Assembly (NCBI RefSeq): GCF_025822245.1
Contig: NZ_JACKTL010000056.1
Span: 105,005-169,004, forward strand
DNA: 64,000 bases
Direction: 5' to 3'
Source of the DNA: Mycolicibacterium hodleri
Lineage (GTDB): Bacteria; Actinomycetota; Actinomycetes; Mycobacteriales; Mycobacteriaceae
Shown piece by piece: positions 7,954-17,998 of the stretch. The position numbers and the translations under genes were made by a program. The first letter of the stretch is position 1. The number at the start of each line of letters is the position of its first letter. The notes beneath the pieces were generated by a model. That model saw only the letters and a program-made list of their open reading frames with translations, did not search any database and had not been told where the DNA came from.

Positions 7954-9639
7954 ATGGGTCAGGATGGCCCGGTGACCGCGCCTGCGACGATCTTCTCCGC
8001 CCGTCGAATCGTCACCATGGATCCGGGTCGACCCACCGCGACGGCCGTCGCCGTGGCCGGCGACCGGATCACCGCAGTCGGGTCGGTCGAGGCGCTGCGT
8101 GGCGCCGGTGTCGTCGACGACCGGTTCGCCGATGCGGTTCTGCTGCCCGGGCTGATCGACCAGCACCTGCATCCGGTGCTCGGCGCCACCACCCTGATGA
8201 CCGACGTCATCGCCACCGAGGACTGGGAGCTTCCCGGCCGGCGGTGCCCGGCCGCGGACACCGAGCGGGAGTACCGCGCGCGGCTTGCCGACGCCGAGCG
8301 AGCCCTCGACGATCCAGGGGCGTGGCTGATCTCGTGGGGATATCACCGGCTGTGGCACGGCTCGCTGGACCGCACGGTGCTCGACGGGATCAGCCGCACC
8401 CGGCCGATCGCGGTGTGGCAGCGCAGTTGTCACGAGTGGTTCCTCAACTCCGCTGCCGTCGACGTCCTCGGCATCACGGCCGACGGCATGTCCGGGCACG
8501 GGCCTGCCAGCGACATGGTCGACGTCGAGGCCGGGCATTGGTGGGAGTCGGGCATGAACCTGCTGTTGCCTCGCCTGGCACCGCACTTCATGCCGCCGGA
8601 CCGGGTCGCCGCGGGGTTGCGGCAGATGGTGGCCTACCTGCGCGCCAACGGCGTGACCGCGTTCAACGAGCCCGGCATCATGTGGGACGTCGAGCCGTGG
8701 CAGCTCTACCTGGACGTCCTCGGCGCCGCCGACACCCCGTTGCTCTCGACGTTCCTCGTCGACGCCCGCAGCCAGGCGGACGCGGGGATGGATCCCGCCG
8801 ACGCGGTGGCCGACGCCGAACGCCAAGTCGCCCGCGCGAGCACCGGGAAGGTCCGGCTGCTGCCCAAGCAGGTCAAGCTGTTCGCCGACGGCGCGATCAT
8901 CAGTCAGCTCATGCAGATGCGCGATCCGTACCTCGACGACGCGGGTCAACCCGATCCGTGTCATCACGGCGAGTGGATGATGCAGCCGGAGGTGTTCCGG
9001 TCGTTTGCCGCGGCGTACTGGAACACCAACTGGCAGTTGCACGTTCACGTCAACGGTGACGCCGCGCTCGACCTGGTGCTCGACACCGTCGAGGAGTGCA
9101 TGGCCCGTCATCCCCGCACGGACCACCGCACCGTGATCGTGCACTTCGCCAACTCCACCGAGGAGCAGGTCGACCGCATCGCCCGGGTCGGCGCCATCGT
9201 GTCGGCCAACCCCTACTACCCCGTCGGGTTCGCCGACAGGTACGCCGCCCACGGCCTCGGTGCGGCCCGGGCGGACGCCATGGTGCGGTCGGCGTCGGTG
9301 CTGCGCCGCGGCATCCCCCTGTCCTTCCACTCGGATCTGCCGATGGGACCCGCGGCCCCGCTGACCCTGGCATGGTGCGCAGTCAACCGCCGAACACCCA
9401 GCGGTCGGGTCGCCGGGCCCGAGCAGCGCATCTCGGTGCACGACGCCTTGCGCGCAGTGACCGTCGAGGCCGCCTACTCCTGGCGGATGGAGGACGATCT
9501 GGGCAGCATCTCGGTGGGCAAGCTCGCCACCTTCACCGTGCTCGGCGAGGATCCCTACGCCGTGAATCCGGAGCGGCTCAACGAGATTCCGGTTCTCGGC
9601 ACGGTGTACGAAGGTCGATGGTTCCCCAACGGGGGGTGA
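7954..9639 (+). CDS. YtcJ-type metal-dependent amidohydrolase
   Basis: The 561-residue product belongs to the amidohydrolase_3 (YtcJ) branch of the amidohydrolase superfamily, TIM-barrel enzymes that hydrolyse C-N bonds with a metal. Seen in order: N-terminal beta-sandwich strands (IFSARRIVTMDPGRP), metal-binding HxH in LIDQHLHPV (about residue 72), the KLFADGAI strand near residue 310 typical of YtcJ proteins, HVHVNGDAA and VIVHFAN with the His ligands, and FHSDLPMGP with the catalytic Asp. The C-terminal strand ISVGKLATFTVLGEDP is also typical. The start may be the ATG at 7954 or the GTG at 7972. No signal peptide. Substrate cannot be read from sequence. It stands alone between the porin gene and the ankyrin gene. 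Confidence 0.88.
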   Translation: MGQDGPVTAPATIFSARRIVTMDPGRPTATAVAVAGDRITAVGSVEALRGAGVVDDRFADAVLLPGLIDQHLHPVLGATTLMTDVIATEDWELPGRRCPAADTEREYRARLADAERALDDPGAWLISWGYHRLWHGSLDRTVLDGISRTRPIAVWQRSCHEWFLNSAAVDVLGITADGMSGHGPASDMVDVEAGHWWESGMNLLLPRLAPHFMPPDRVAAGLRQMVAYLRANGVTAFNEPGIMWDVEPWQLYLDVLGAADTPLLSTFLVDARSQADAGMDPADAVADAERQVARASTGKVRLLPKQVKLFADGAIISQLMQMRDPYLDDAGQPDPCHHGEWMMQPEVFRSFAAAYWNTNWQLHVHVNGDAALDLVLDTVEECMARHPRTDHRTVIVHFANSTEEQVDRIARVGAIVSANPYYPVGFADRYAAHGLGAARADAMVRSASVLRRGIPLSFHSDLPMGPAAPLTLAWCAVNRRTPSGRVAGPEQRISVHDALRAVTVEAAYSWRMEDDLGSISVGKLATFTVLGEDPYAVNPERLNEIPVLGTVYEGRWFPNGG

Positions 9640-9780
9640 TCCGGTAGCGTCGGCCGCGGTGTCCAGGGCGCCTCCGGTCCGCGGAAACGGGTTCAACCCT
9701 CCTGGGATGACGATCGTTTCGGCCCGTCCCTCCTTTCGGCCCGACGCAGCGGACATCGGGTGCGACGAAAGGAGGCCGCC

Positions 9781-11052
9781 ATGGCCCCGTCCCTGCCCAA
9801 CAATCCCTCGCTCGAGCGGTTCCGCCGCGACGCCCGCCGACTGCAACGGGCGGTACGCACGAACGACCCCGAGGCCCTCGCCCGCGTGTCGCGTCACCAC
9901 CCGGCGGGAGCGCCCGCCCACCCGGCGACGTTCGCGCTGACCGCCGCACAACACGTCGTCGCCCGCGCGGTCGGCTTCAGCAGCTGGCCCCGGCTGCAGT
10001 CGTATCTGCGTACCGCCGAGCAGCTCCGCCGCGACCCGACGGTCACCGTCGACGACGACCCGCTCGCCCGGTTCCTCTCGCAGGCCTGCCTGACGTACTC
10101 CCAGGGCGACGGTCCCGCCAGGTGGTCGGCGGCCGGTGACGTGCTGCGTGCCCACCCCGATCTGCCGGCCCGAAGCGTGTACGCCGCGGCGGCCGTCGGT
10201 GACGCGACCGCGGTGCGGCGGCACCTCGACGACGACGCCGGCGCTGCCACCGAGCAGGGCGGGCCGTTCGGCTGGACCGCGCTGTTCCACCTCGCCGCGG
10301 CGCGGGTGCCGCAACGGGACCCCGTGGCGGCGGCACGGCTGCTCCTCGACGCCGGCGCGGACCCGAACGCGGGCTACCTCTGGCTCGGGCTGCCGACGCC
10401 GTTCACCGTGCTGACGATGTGCTTCGGTGAGGGCGAGGCGGGGCCGGGACGACAACCGCGGCACCCGGCCGCCGACGAGCTGGCCGGCCTGCTGCTCGAC
10501 CGGGGTGCCGAGCCGAACGACGCTCAGACGCTGTACAACCGGATGTTCGCCCGCGACGACGGCCATCTGCGAATCCTGTTGCCCGCCGGGCTCGGTCGAG
10601 GCGACGGCGGGCCGTGGCAGCGGCGCCTCGGAGAGGCGCTGGAGACCCCCGCCGAGATGGTGCAGCGGCAGGTCGACTGGGCGAGGGATCGGGGTTTCAC
10701 CGACCGTCTGGACCTGCTCGCCTCGTACGGGTTCACCGAGGGCCGGCCGGTGGGTGCGCCGTCGCCGTGGCGGCCGGATGGGCCGGAGCCACCGATCGCC
10801 GCCGCGGGCACGCCCGACGGCGTGCGCGCGCTGGCCGCCGCGGGCGGTGACGTGGATGCCAGGATCGACGGCCACACGCTGCTACATCACGCCGCCTGGA
10901 TCGGCGACGTCGAACTGGTCGAGGCGCTACTGGAGTGCGGGGCCGATCCCGAGGTGCTCGACGACGTGCACGGCACCACGCCGTTGGGCTGGGCCGAACA
11001 CGGTCAGGCCGAGGCGACGGCGGCGGTGCTGCGGCTCAGGCGCCGTACTTGA
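9781..11052 (+). CDS. Ankyrin-repeat protein
   Basis: Encodes 423 residues. The start is the ATG at 9781, directly preceded by a strong AAGGAGG ribosome site; an upstream GTG at 9760 would span that site and is less likely. The N-terminal 90 residues carry a FALTAAQHVVARAVGFSSWP stretch of the type found ahead of ankyrin repeats in actinobacterial proteins. Ankyrin-like units follow: TALFHLAAARV with LLLDAGADPNAG, ELAGLLLDRGAEPND, VRALAAAGGDVDAR, HTLLHHAAWIGDVELVEALL with ECGADPEVLDD, and TTPLGWAEHG. Ankyrin repeats mediate protein-protein contacts; the partner is unknown. Its 3' end overlaps secG by 17 bases on the opposite strand. Confidence 0.88.
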   Translation: MAPSLPNNPSLERFRRDARRLQRAVRTNDPEALARVSRHHPAGAPAHPATFALTAAQHVVARAVGFSSWPRLQSYLRTAEQLRRDPTVTVDDDPLARFLSQACLTYSQGDGPARWSAAGDVLRAHPDLPARSVYAAAAVGDATAVRRHLDDDAGAATEQGGPFGWTALFHLAAARVPQRDPVAAARLLLDAGADPNAGYLWLGLPTPFTVLTMCFGEGEAGPGRQPRHPAADELAGLLLDRGAEPNDAQTLYNRMFARDDGHLRILLPAGLGRGDGGPWQRRLGEALETPAEMVQRQVDWARDRGFTDRLDLLASYGFTEGRPVGAPSPWRPDGPEPPIAAAGTPDGVRALAAAGGDVDARIDGHTLLHHAAWIGDVELVEALLECGADPEVLDDVHGTTPLGWAEHGQAEATAAVLRLRRRT

Positions 11053-11272
11053 TCTGCAGGGCGACGGCGATGATCGAGACGAGCCAGATGCCGGTCACGA
11101 AGTAGGTCAGGCGGTCGAGGTTCTTCTCGACGACCGTCGAGCCGGAGAGACTGGACTGCACGCCGCCACCGAACAGGGTCGACAGACCGCCACCCTTGGC
11201 CCGATGCAGAAGCACCAACAGGACCACCAGGATGCTGGTGACGACGAGGGTGATCTGCAGAGCGAAAATCAT
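11036..11272 (-). CDS. secG: Protein-export membrane protein SecG
   Basis: SecG is the small third subunit of the SecYEG translocon in the inner membrane. The 78-residue product has two hydrophobic helices (about residues 3-23 and 54-74) joined by the conserved loop LHRAKGGGLSTLFGGGVQSS. It lies 44 bases downstream of tpiA at the end of the gap-pgk-tpiA-secG run, the standard actinobacterial arrangement. The 3' end runs 17 bases into the convergent ankyrin gene. Confidence 0.95.
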   Translation of the reverse strand: MIFALQITLVVTSILVVLLVLLHRAKGGGLSTLFGGGVQSSLSGSTVVEKNLDRLTYFVTGIWLVSIIAVALQIKYGA

Positions 11273-11316
11273 GGTCGCCAGACTACCGGCGACCCCGCCG
11301 GATCAGGGAATCGGGG

Positions 11317-12102
11317 TTAGGGCAGGGGTCCGCCGGCGGCGATCGCCGAGAGGATCGCGAACTGCTCGCCGTCGAGTGACGCCCCGCCGACGAGGGCACC
11401 GTCGACGTCTGTCTGGCCGACGATCTCCCCGACGTTCTTGGCGTTGACCGATCCGCCGTAGAGCACGCGCACGGTGTCGGCGACGGCGGGCGAGGCCAAC
11501 TCGGCCAGCTCCGCCCGGATGGCGGCGCACACCTCCTGCGCGTCGGCGGCACTGGCCACACGGCCGGTGCCGATCGCCCACACCGGCTCGTAGGCGACGA
11601 CGACGTTCGCGATCCGTTCTGCCGTCAGCCCGGCCAGCGAGCCGCGCAGCGACGTGACGTTGAACTCGACGTGGTTGCCTGCCTCACGGACCTCCAGCGC
11701 CTCGCCGATGCAGACGATGGGCGTCAGACCGTGCTTGAGGGCGGCCTTGGCCTTGGCGGCCACCAGGGCGTCGTCCTCGCCGTGGTAGGTGCGCCGCTCG
11801 GAGTGCCCGACCACGGCGAACGTGCAGCCGAGCTTGGCCAGGAACGAGCCGCTGATCTCGCCGGTGTAGGCACCCGAGTCGTGCTGCGACACGTCCTGCG
11901 CCCCGTAGGTGAGTCGGAGCTTGTCACCGTCGACCAGGGTCTGCACGCTGCGCAGGTCCGTGAACGGCGGGATGACCGTCACGTCGACCTTGTCGAAGTA
12001 CTTGTCCGGCAACGAGAAGGCGATCTTCTGCACCAGGGCGATGGCCTCGAAGTGGTTGAGGTTCATCTTCCAGTTGCCGGCGATGAGCGGCTTGCGAGGC
12101 AA
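11317..12102 (-). CDS. tpiA: Triosephosphate isomerase
   Basis: Interconverts dihydroxyacetone phosphate and glyceraldehyde-3-phosphate in glycolysis and gluconeogenesis. The 261-residue TIM barrel has the substrate Lys in AGNWKMN (near residue 12), the catalytic His in VVGHSERR (near residue 100), the catalytic Glu in AYEPVWAIGTG (about 171) and the phosphate loop LYGGSVNAKN. Full length. It begins 9 bases after the pgk stop and is followed by secG, so it is part of a glycolytic operon. Confidence 0.97.
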   Translation of the reverse strand: MPRKPLIAGNWKMNLNHFEAIALVQKIAFSLPDKYFDKVDVTVIPPFTDLRSVQTLVDGDKLRLTYGAQDVSQHDSGAYTGEISGSFLAKLGCTFAVVGHSERRTYHGEDDALVAAKAKAALKHGLTPIVCIGEALEVREAGNHVEFNVTSLRGSLAGLTAERIANVVVAYEPVWAIGTGRVASAADAQEVCAAIRAELAELASPAVADTVRVLYGGSVNAKNVGEIVGQTDVDGALVGGASLDGEQFAILSAIAAGGPLP

Positions 12103-12111
12103 GGGAGTCTC

Positions 12112-13347
12112 CTAGCTTTCCAGGATCGAGATGCCGGGCAGCGTCTTGCCCTCGAGGTATTCCAGCGACGCGCCGCCACCCGTCGAGATGTGCGAGAAGC
12201 CGTCCTCGGGAAGGCCGAGCTGCCGCACGGCGGCGGCCGAGTCGCCCCCGCCCACGACGCTGAACGCGCCCTTGGCCGTCGCACCGATGACGGCCTCGGC
12301 GACGCCCTTGGTGCCCGCGGCGAACTCCGGGAACTCGAAGACGCCCATCGGGCCGTTCCAGAACACGGTCTTGGCGTTGGACAGCAGAGCGGTGAACCGC
12401 TTCACCGACTCGGGGCCGATGTCGAGGCCCATCCGGTCGTCGGCGATGGCGGTCACGGCCACGGTCTCCGCCGGGGAGTCGGCGGAGAACTTCTCCGCCA
12501 CGACGACGTCCACCGGCAGGTGGATGACGTCGCCGAAGTCCTCGAGGAGCTTCTTGCAGGTGTCGATCATCTCCGGCTGCAGCAGCGAGGTGCCCACCGA
12601 AACCCCTTGTGCGGCAAGGAAGGTGAAGCACATGCCGCCGCCGATGACGATGCTGTCGGCCTTGGTGGCCAGGTTCTCGATGACGGCCAGCTTGTCGGAG
12701 ACCTTCGAGCCGCCGAGCACCACCGCGTACGGGCGCTCGGTCGAGCTGGTGAGCTGCTCGAGCACCTTGACCTCGGTGTCGACCAACAAGCCCGCATAGT
12801 GCGGCAGGATCGTCGCCACGTCGTACACCGACGCCTGCTTGCGGTGCACCACGCCGAATCCGTCGGAGACGAACGCACCGGGCGAACCGTCGGCTCCGCT
12901 GACCAGTTCGGCCAGCTCCTTGGCCAGCGCGAGCCGCTCGGCGTCGTCCTTGCTGGTCTCACGGGGGTCGAAGCGGATGTTCTCGACCATCAGCACGTCG
13001 CCGTCGGTCAGGCCTTCGGCGCGGGCGAGCGCGTCGGAGCCGACCACGTCACCGGCCAACTGAACGTGCCTGCCCAACTCCGCGCCGAGGGCCGCCGCGA
13101 CGGGCGCCAGCGAGAACTTGGGGTCGGGGCCGTCCTTGGGCCGTCCGAGGTGGGCGGTGACGACGACCTTGGCGCCCGCGTCCGACAACGCCTTCAGCGT
13201 CGGGACGGACGCCAGGATCCGCCCGGGGTCGGTGATGGTGCCCTCGTCGTCCAGCGGGACGTTGAGGTCGGAGCGCACCAGTACGCCACGCCCCTCGACG
13301 CCCTCGGCCAGTAGATCCGACAGTGACTTGATGGAGGATTCGGCCAC
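12112..13347 (-). CDS. pgk: Phosphoglycerate kinase
   Basis: Transfers phosphate from 1,3-bisphosphoglycerate to ADP, the first ATP-forming step of lower glycolysis. The 411-residue product shows RSDLNVPLDD (phosphoglycerate binding, near residue 25), TAHLGRPK, the hinge region with VLGGSKVSDK (about residue 200), NGPMGVFEFPEF, and the nucleotide-binding VVGGGDSAAA near the C-terminus. The gene is 10 bases downstream of gap and 9 bases upstream of tpiA, consistent with one transcript. Confidence 0.97.
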   Translation of the reverse strand: MAESSIKSLSDLLAEGVEGRGVLVRSDLNVPLDDEGTITDPGRILASVPTLKALSDAGAKVVVTAHLGRPKDGPDPKFSLAPVAAALGAELGRHVQLAGDVVGSDALARAEGLTDGDVLMVENIRFDPRETSKDDAERLALAKELAELVSGADGSPGAFVSDGFGVVHRKQASVYDVATILPHYAGLLVDTEVKVLEQLTSSTERPYAVVLGGSKVSDKLAVIENLATKADSIVIGGGMCFTFLAAQGVSVGTSLLQPEMIDTCKKLLEDFGDVIHLPVDVVVAEKFSADSPAETVAVTAIADDRMGLDIGPESVKRFTALLSNAKTVFWNGPMGVFEFPEFAAGTKGVAEAVIGATAKGAFSVVGGGDSAAAVRQLGLPEDGFSHISTGGGASLEYLEGKTLPGISILES

Positions 13348-13357
13348 GGATCCGGCT

Positions 13358-14380
<1,023 letters not shown>

Positions 14381-14401
14381 TGTCGTGCTCCTTAGATCTC
14401 G

Positions 14402-14419
14402 AAGATGCTCCGGCATCTT
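14402..14419 (-). terminator. Perfect 7-bp hairpin between the solute-binding gene and gap
   Basis: AAGATGC and GCATCTT form a perfect 7-base stem with a 4-base loop. On the minus strand it lies about 60 bases after the stop of the solute-binding-protein gene and about 20 bases before the gap start. It could therefore be a terminator for the first gene or a structure in the gap leader. No T-run follows, which is common for mycobacterial terminators, so the role is undecided. Confidence 0.35.
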
Positions 14420-14478
14420 GCCCAGTCACGTGCTCGGGGATCAGCCTAGTGGTGCGCCCTCCGCAACGCGAAGGCTGG

Positions 14479-15192
14479 TCAGTGGGCGGCCAGACTCTGG
14501 TCCCGGTAGGGGTTGCCGAGCCATTTGCGCCGCATTTCCTGCAGCGAGCCGTCGGCCTCGAGTCGTTCCTGCGCCGTGACGAGTTGCGCCAGCAGCGCGT
14601 CGGCGTCCGGGCTGACGGCAATCGCGATCTCCTCCCGGGACAGGCCGCGCTGCACCACGTCGACGTCGGGAAGGGACCCGACCAGTGCGGCGAGCGTAGG
14701 CGCGAGCGCCATGAGCGCGTCGCAGCCACTCGACTCGAGATCGGTTGCCACCGAACGAAAGTCGCGGTCGTCGAACGCGCGGACCGCACCCGCCCGACCA
14801 TCGGCGAGGAGGCGTTCGGCGACCGACTGACCGGCGGAGCCGCGACGGACCGCGACGGTGAGACCGACGAGGTCGTCGACCGATCTGACCGTCGGATGGC
14901 GCGTGGCGTCGACGGCGAGGGCCTGATCCGACACCAGGTACGGCGGCCCGAAGGCGGCCACGCGCCGGCGCTCGGCCGTGACGACCAGGCCCGCGACGAC
15001 GCAGTCGAACGCCCCCGCCGCGAGGGACGCGAGGATTCCGTCGGCGTCGGGACCGTCGTAGGCGATCGGTTCGACGGGCAGGCCCAGCGCGGCGCCCAAC
15101 GCGGCGGCGAGGTCGACGGCGAGGCCGCCGCCGTCGGCCATGCCGCTGAACGGTGGATCGGGGACGAACGCGCCCACCCGCAGGGTGTCCAT
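14479..15192 (-). CDS. Periplasmic-binding-protein-like (SBP_bac_3) domain protein without signal peptide
   Basis: The 237-residue product starts MDTLRVGAFVPDPPFSGM and enters the first beta strand of the family-3 solute-binding fold at once; no signal peptide or lipobox is present. Supporting features are GGGLAVDLAAALGAALGLP, the first domain ending near FDCVVAGLVVTAERRRV, the hinge segment LVSDQALAVDA, the VDDLVGLTVAVRRGSAG strand-turn, and the C-terminal LEADGSLQEMRRKWLGNPY. These proteins normally bind amino acids outside the membrane for an ABC transporter. No transporter genes are adjacent. Without export it may be a cytosolic ligand-binding domain, or the true start may be missed: no better in-frame start with a hydrophobic leader is visible in the 94 bases upstream. 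Confidence 0.78.
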   Translation of the reverse strand: MDTLRVGAFVPDPPFSGMADGGGLAVDLAAALGAALGLPVEPIAYDGPDADGILASLAAGAFDCVVAGLVVTAERRRVAAFGPPYLVSDQALAVDATRHPTVRSVDDLVGLTVAVRRGSAGQSVAERLLADGRAGAVRAFDDRDFRSVATDLESSGCDALMALAPTLAALVGSLPDVDVVQRGLSREEIAIAVSPDADALLAQLVTAQERLEADGSLQEMRRKWLGNPYRDQSLAAH

Positions 15193-15286
15193 CGACTCAC
15201 GGTAACTGTGGCGTCGGATTTGCCCGAACCGCGGCCGCCAACGCCGCGCAGCGGCTACGGTCCGTTAGCTCGAGTCGGAGGTTCGG

Positions 15287-17011
15287 ATGCACGAGAGTTC
15301 CCGTCGCCCCAGTTCGCATCGCACGTCGGCGCCCCACGCGCGCCTGCGAGTGTCGCTTGCCGCGCTCCTCCTGGCCGGGTTCTCCGCCGGGTCGTTGGGC
15401 GGCGGCGTCGCCGTGGCCGACGGCGGGCCGAGCGGTTCGGGCAGCCCGTCGTCGACCACGGGTACCTCGACGTCCCAACAGACGTCCCAGCACACGTCGC
15501 AGGAGAAGTCCCAGCAGTCCTCCCCCCACACGGACAAGCCGGACCCGGGGTCGGACTCGAAGGCGGACGACCCCGGGGCCCCGTCGAGTCCGGCGACACT
15601 CCCCGGCACGACCCACGCGCCGTCCGACCCACCCACGCACGACGCCGAACCGCCGGCCACCGAATCGCCCAAGCCCGACCCGGCGCCGACCGTCGACGCG
15701 GACCCGCCCGCAATCGAAGCGCCCGTCGTCGTGCCGCACGAGTCCAACAAGCATGTCCAGCAGACGAATACGACCACACCCGCGATCCAGCCGGCGTCGC
15801 GACCCGAGGTGTCCCGGCCCGAGCCGACGAGCAGCGCACCCGCCGTGCGCAGTGTCACGGCGGCGGCCACTCCCCCGTCGGTGTCGGGCGTCGCCCCCGC
15901 CACCCCCGTCGCCGCCGCCTCCGCGGCGGTGGTCACGCCCACCCCCGCTCCGACCATCGCGCCCCGGCTCGACAGGCAGCTCGCCGGATTGGCCGTCGAC
16001 GTCGCCACGGTGACGGTGTCGGTGGTGCACACGGCCGCGACCATCGTCGCCCAGGCCTTCGGGCCGTCCAGCTTCCTCGGCGTGCCCTACCTCTTGGCCA
16101 TGTCGGTGGCCAACGCGGCGGCCGCCGCCGGCCGGACCCTGGTCGGAGCGCCGCTGTCGCCTCCGAGCGGCCAGTTCGCCGTCAATTACGGCATCCTCGA
16201 CGGACTCTCGTTCTTCACCCCCACCACGCCACCCGCGGGGGCGAACGACCCGTCGATCACGGTGACACCGGAGCATCCGTTGCCGGTGATCCTGCTCAAC
16301 GGCACCACGGCGACGCAGGGCGTCAACTGGTCGGTCGGCGCGCCGGTGCTGGCCAACGCGGGTTACAAGGTCTTCACGTTCAACTACGGCAACACCACCG
16401 GCGATCCCAACTTCCCCATCCAGGCCGTGGGCGACATCCGGCAGTCCGGCCTCGAACTCGCCGCGGAGGTGGACCGGGTGCTCGCGTCGACGGGCGCTCC
16501 GAAGGTCATCCTCATCGGGCATTCGCAGGGCGGCGGCATCCTGCCGGTGTACTACGTCAACGAACTCGGCGGTGCCGACAAGGTCTCGCAGATCATCGGT
16601 CTCGCCCCGAGCAATCACGGCACCGACTTCGACCAGCTGAACGGGTTGACGTCCATTCCGATCCTGGGCCCGCTGTTCACCGCACTGTCCGACGCGATCG
16701 CGCCCGCGCTGTTCCAGCAGGCGCAGGGGTCACCGTTCCAGCAGGAGGTCTACGGCAACGGGGACACCCGGCCGGGAGTGCTGTACACGACCATCTCGTC
16801 GGTCGACGACGAAGTCGTCACGCCCTACACCCAGCAGGCCCTGACCGGACCGGGGGTCACCAACGTCGTCCTGCAAGACCGGTACCCGGGGCTCGTCCTC
16901 GGACACGCGAACATCTTCCTCAGTCCGCAGGCGATGGCCGCCGTCCTCGACGCCCTGGCAGCCAATCCGGCAGCCAATCCGATGCCGCTCCCGGCGGCGG
17001 TGGCCGCTTAG
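15287..17011 (+). CDS. Secreted triacylglycerol lipase/esterase with long Ser/Thr/Pro-rich linker
   Basis: Encodes 574 residues. Residues 1 to about 46 look like a signal peptide (basic start, then LAALLLAGFSAGSLGGGVAV, cut after VADG or ADG). Residues about 47-230 are low-complexity Ser/Thr/Gln, then Pro/Asp and Pro/Thr/Ala-rich, likely an extended wall-spanning linker. The catalytic domain occupies roughly residues 300-560: ILLNGTTATQGVNWS, FNYGNTTGDPNFP, the nucleophile elbow IGHSQGGG with Ser413, TTISSVDDEVVTPY carrying the likely acid, and VLGHANIFLSPQ with the likely His. This matches the lipase class 2/EstA-like alpha/beta hydrolases. The stop overlaps the convergent whiA stop by 4 bases. 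A role in lipid hydrolysis at the cell surface is inferred. Confidence 0.85.
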   Translation: MHESSRRPSSHRTSAPHARLRVSLAALLLAGFSAGSLGGGVAVADGGPSGSGSPSSTTGTSTSQQTSQHTSQEKSQQSSPHTDKPDPGSDSKADDPGAPSSPATLPGTTHAPSDPPTHDAEPPATESPKPDPAPTVDADPPAIEAPVVVPHESNKHVQQTNTTTPAIQPASRPEVSRPEPTSSAPAVRSVTAAATPPSVSGVAPATPVAAASAAVVTPTPAPTIAPRLDRQLAGLAVDVATVTVSVVHTAATIVAQAFGPSSFLGVPYLLAMSVANAAAAAGRTLVGAPLSPPSGQFAVNYGILDGLSFFTPTTPPAGANDPSITVTPEHPLPVILLNGTTATQGVNWSVGAPVLANAGYKVFTFNYGNTTGDPNFPIQAVGDIRQSGLELAAEVDRVLASTGAPKVILIGHSQGGGILPVYYVNELGGADKVSQIIGLAPSNHGTDFDQLNGLTSIPILGPLFTALSDAIAPALFQQAQGSPFQQEVYGNGDTRPGVLYTTISSVDDEVVTPYTQQALTGPGVTNVVLQDRYPGLVLGHANIFLSPQAMAAVLDALAANPAANPMPLPAAVAA

Positions 17012-17985
17012 GCGTCGTCGAGCAGATCCGGCGTCACGGCCGACTCGGTGTCGGGGATGCCGTCCTGCTTGGCCTTGCGGTCGGCCATCGACAGCAACCG
17101 CCGAATGCGCCCTGCCACGGCATCTTTGGTCATCGGCGGCTCGGCGAGCCGGCCCAGTTCCTCGAGGGACGCCTGCCGGTGCTCCACGCGCAAGCGGCCC
17201 GCATTGGACAGGTGGTCGGGCACGGAGTCGCCGAGAATGTGCAGCGCACGTTCGACCCTGGCGGCGGCGGCCACCGCGGCGCGCGCCGAGCGGCGCAGGT
17301 TCGCGTCGTCGAAGTTGGCGAGGCGGTTCGCGGTCGCCCGCACCTCGCGGCGGAGGCGTCGCTCCTCCCACGTCAACCGGGTGTCCTGGGCGCCCATCCG
17401 CGTCAACAGCGCTCCGATGGCCTCCCCGTCGCGCACCACCACCCGGTCGCTGCCGCGCACCTCGCGCGCCTTGGCGCTGACGCCGAGCCGACGCGCCGCA
17501 CCGACGAGCGCGAGCGCCGCCTCCGGACCGGGGCAGCTGATCTCCAACGACGACGAGCGGCCGGGCTCGGTGAGCGACCCGTGGGCCAGGAAGGCTCCCC
17601 GCCACGCGGCCTCGGCGTCGCCGACGCTGCCGCCCACGACCTGCGCGGGCAACCCGCGCACCGGCCGGCCGCGCAGATCCAGCAACCCGGTCTGGCGAGC
17701 CAGCGCCTCACCGTCCTGCGCCACCCGCACCACGTAGCGGGTGCCCTTGCGAATACCGCTGGCGGTCATCACGTGCACGACCGCGTTGTAGCCGTACAGG
17801 TCGTGAATGTCCTTGCGCAGCCGCCGCGCAATGACCCCGAGGTCCACCTCGGCCTCCACCACCACGCGACCCGCCACGATGTGCAGGCCACCGGCGAAGC
17901 GCAGCAGCGACGCCACTTCCGCGCGCCGCGCGCTGACCGAGTTGATCACGAGTCGGCTGAGCTCGTCCTTGACCTCGGCTGTCAT
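17008..17985 (-). CDS. whiA: WhiA-family transcriptional regulator
   Basis: WhiA couples a degenerate LAGLIDADG homing-endonuclease-like domain to a C-terminal helix-turn-helix and, in Streptomyces, controls sporulation and division genes with WhiB. The start is the ATG at 17985 (MTAEVKDELSRLVINS), giving 325 residues of standard length. Visible: EVASLLRFAGGLHI, CPGPEAALALVGAARRLGV, RMGAQDTRLTWEERRLRREV and the C-terminal LEELGRLAEPPMTKDAVAGR typical of the DNA-binding domain. It is 13 bases downstream of yvcK; the uvrC-rapZ-yvcK-whiA order is conserved in actinobacteria. Confidence 0.95.
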   Translation of the reverse strand: MTAEVKDELSRLVINSVSARRAEVASLLRFAGGLHIVAGRVVVEAEVDLGVIARRLRKDIHDLYGYNAVVHVMTASGIRKGTRYVVRVAQDGEALARQTGLLDLRGRPVRGLPAQVVGGSVGDAEAAWRGAFLAHGSLTEPGRSSSLEISCPGPEAALALVGAARRLGVSAKAREVRGSDRVVVRDGEAIGALLTRMGAQDTRLTWEERRLRREVRATANRLANFDDANLRRSARAAVAAAARVERALHILGDSVPDHLSNAGRLRVEHRQASLEELGRLAEPPMTKDAVAGRIRRLLSMADRKAKQDGIPDTESAVTPDLLDDA

Positions 17986-17998
17986 CGCCACGAGATCG

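Noticed and set aside
7237..10875. 1212-codon minus-strand open frame
   Set aside because: Only its last 217 codons (the MspA-family gene) are protein-like; the rest is antisense to the amidohydrolase and ankyrin genes in GC-rich DNA.
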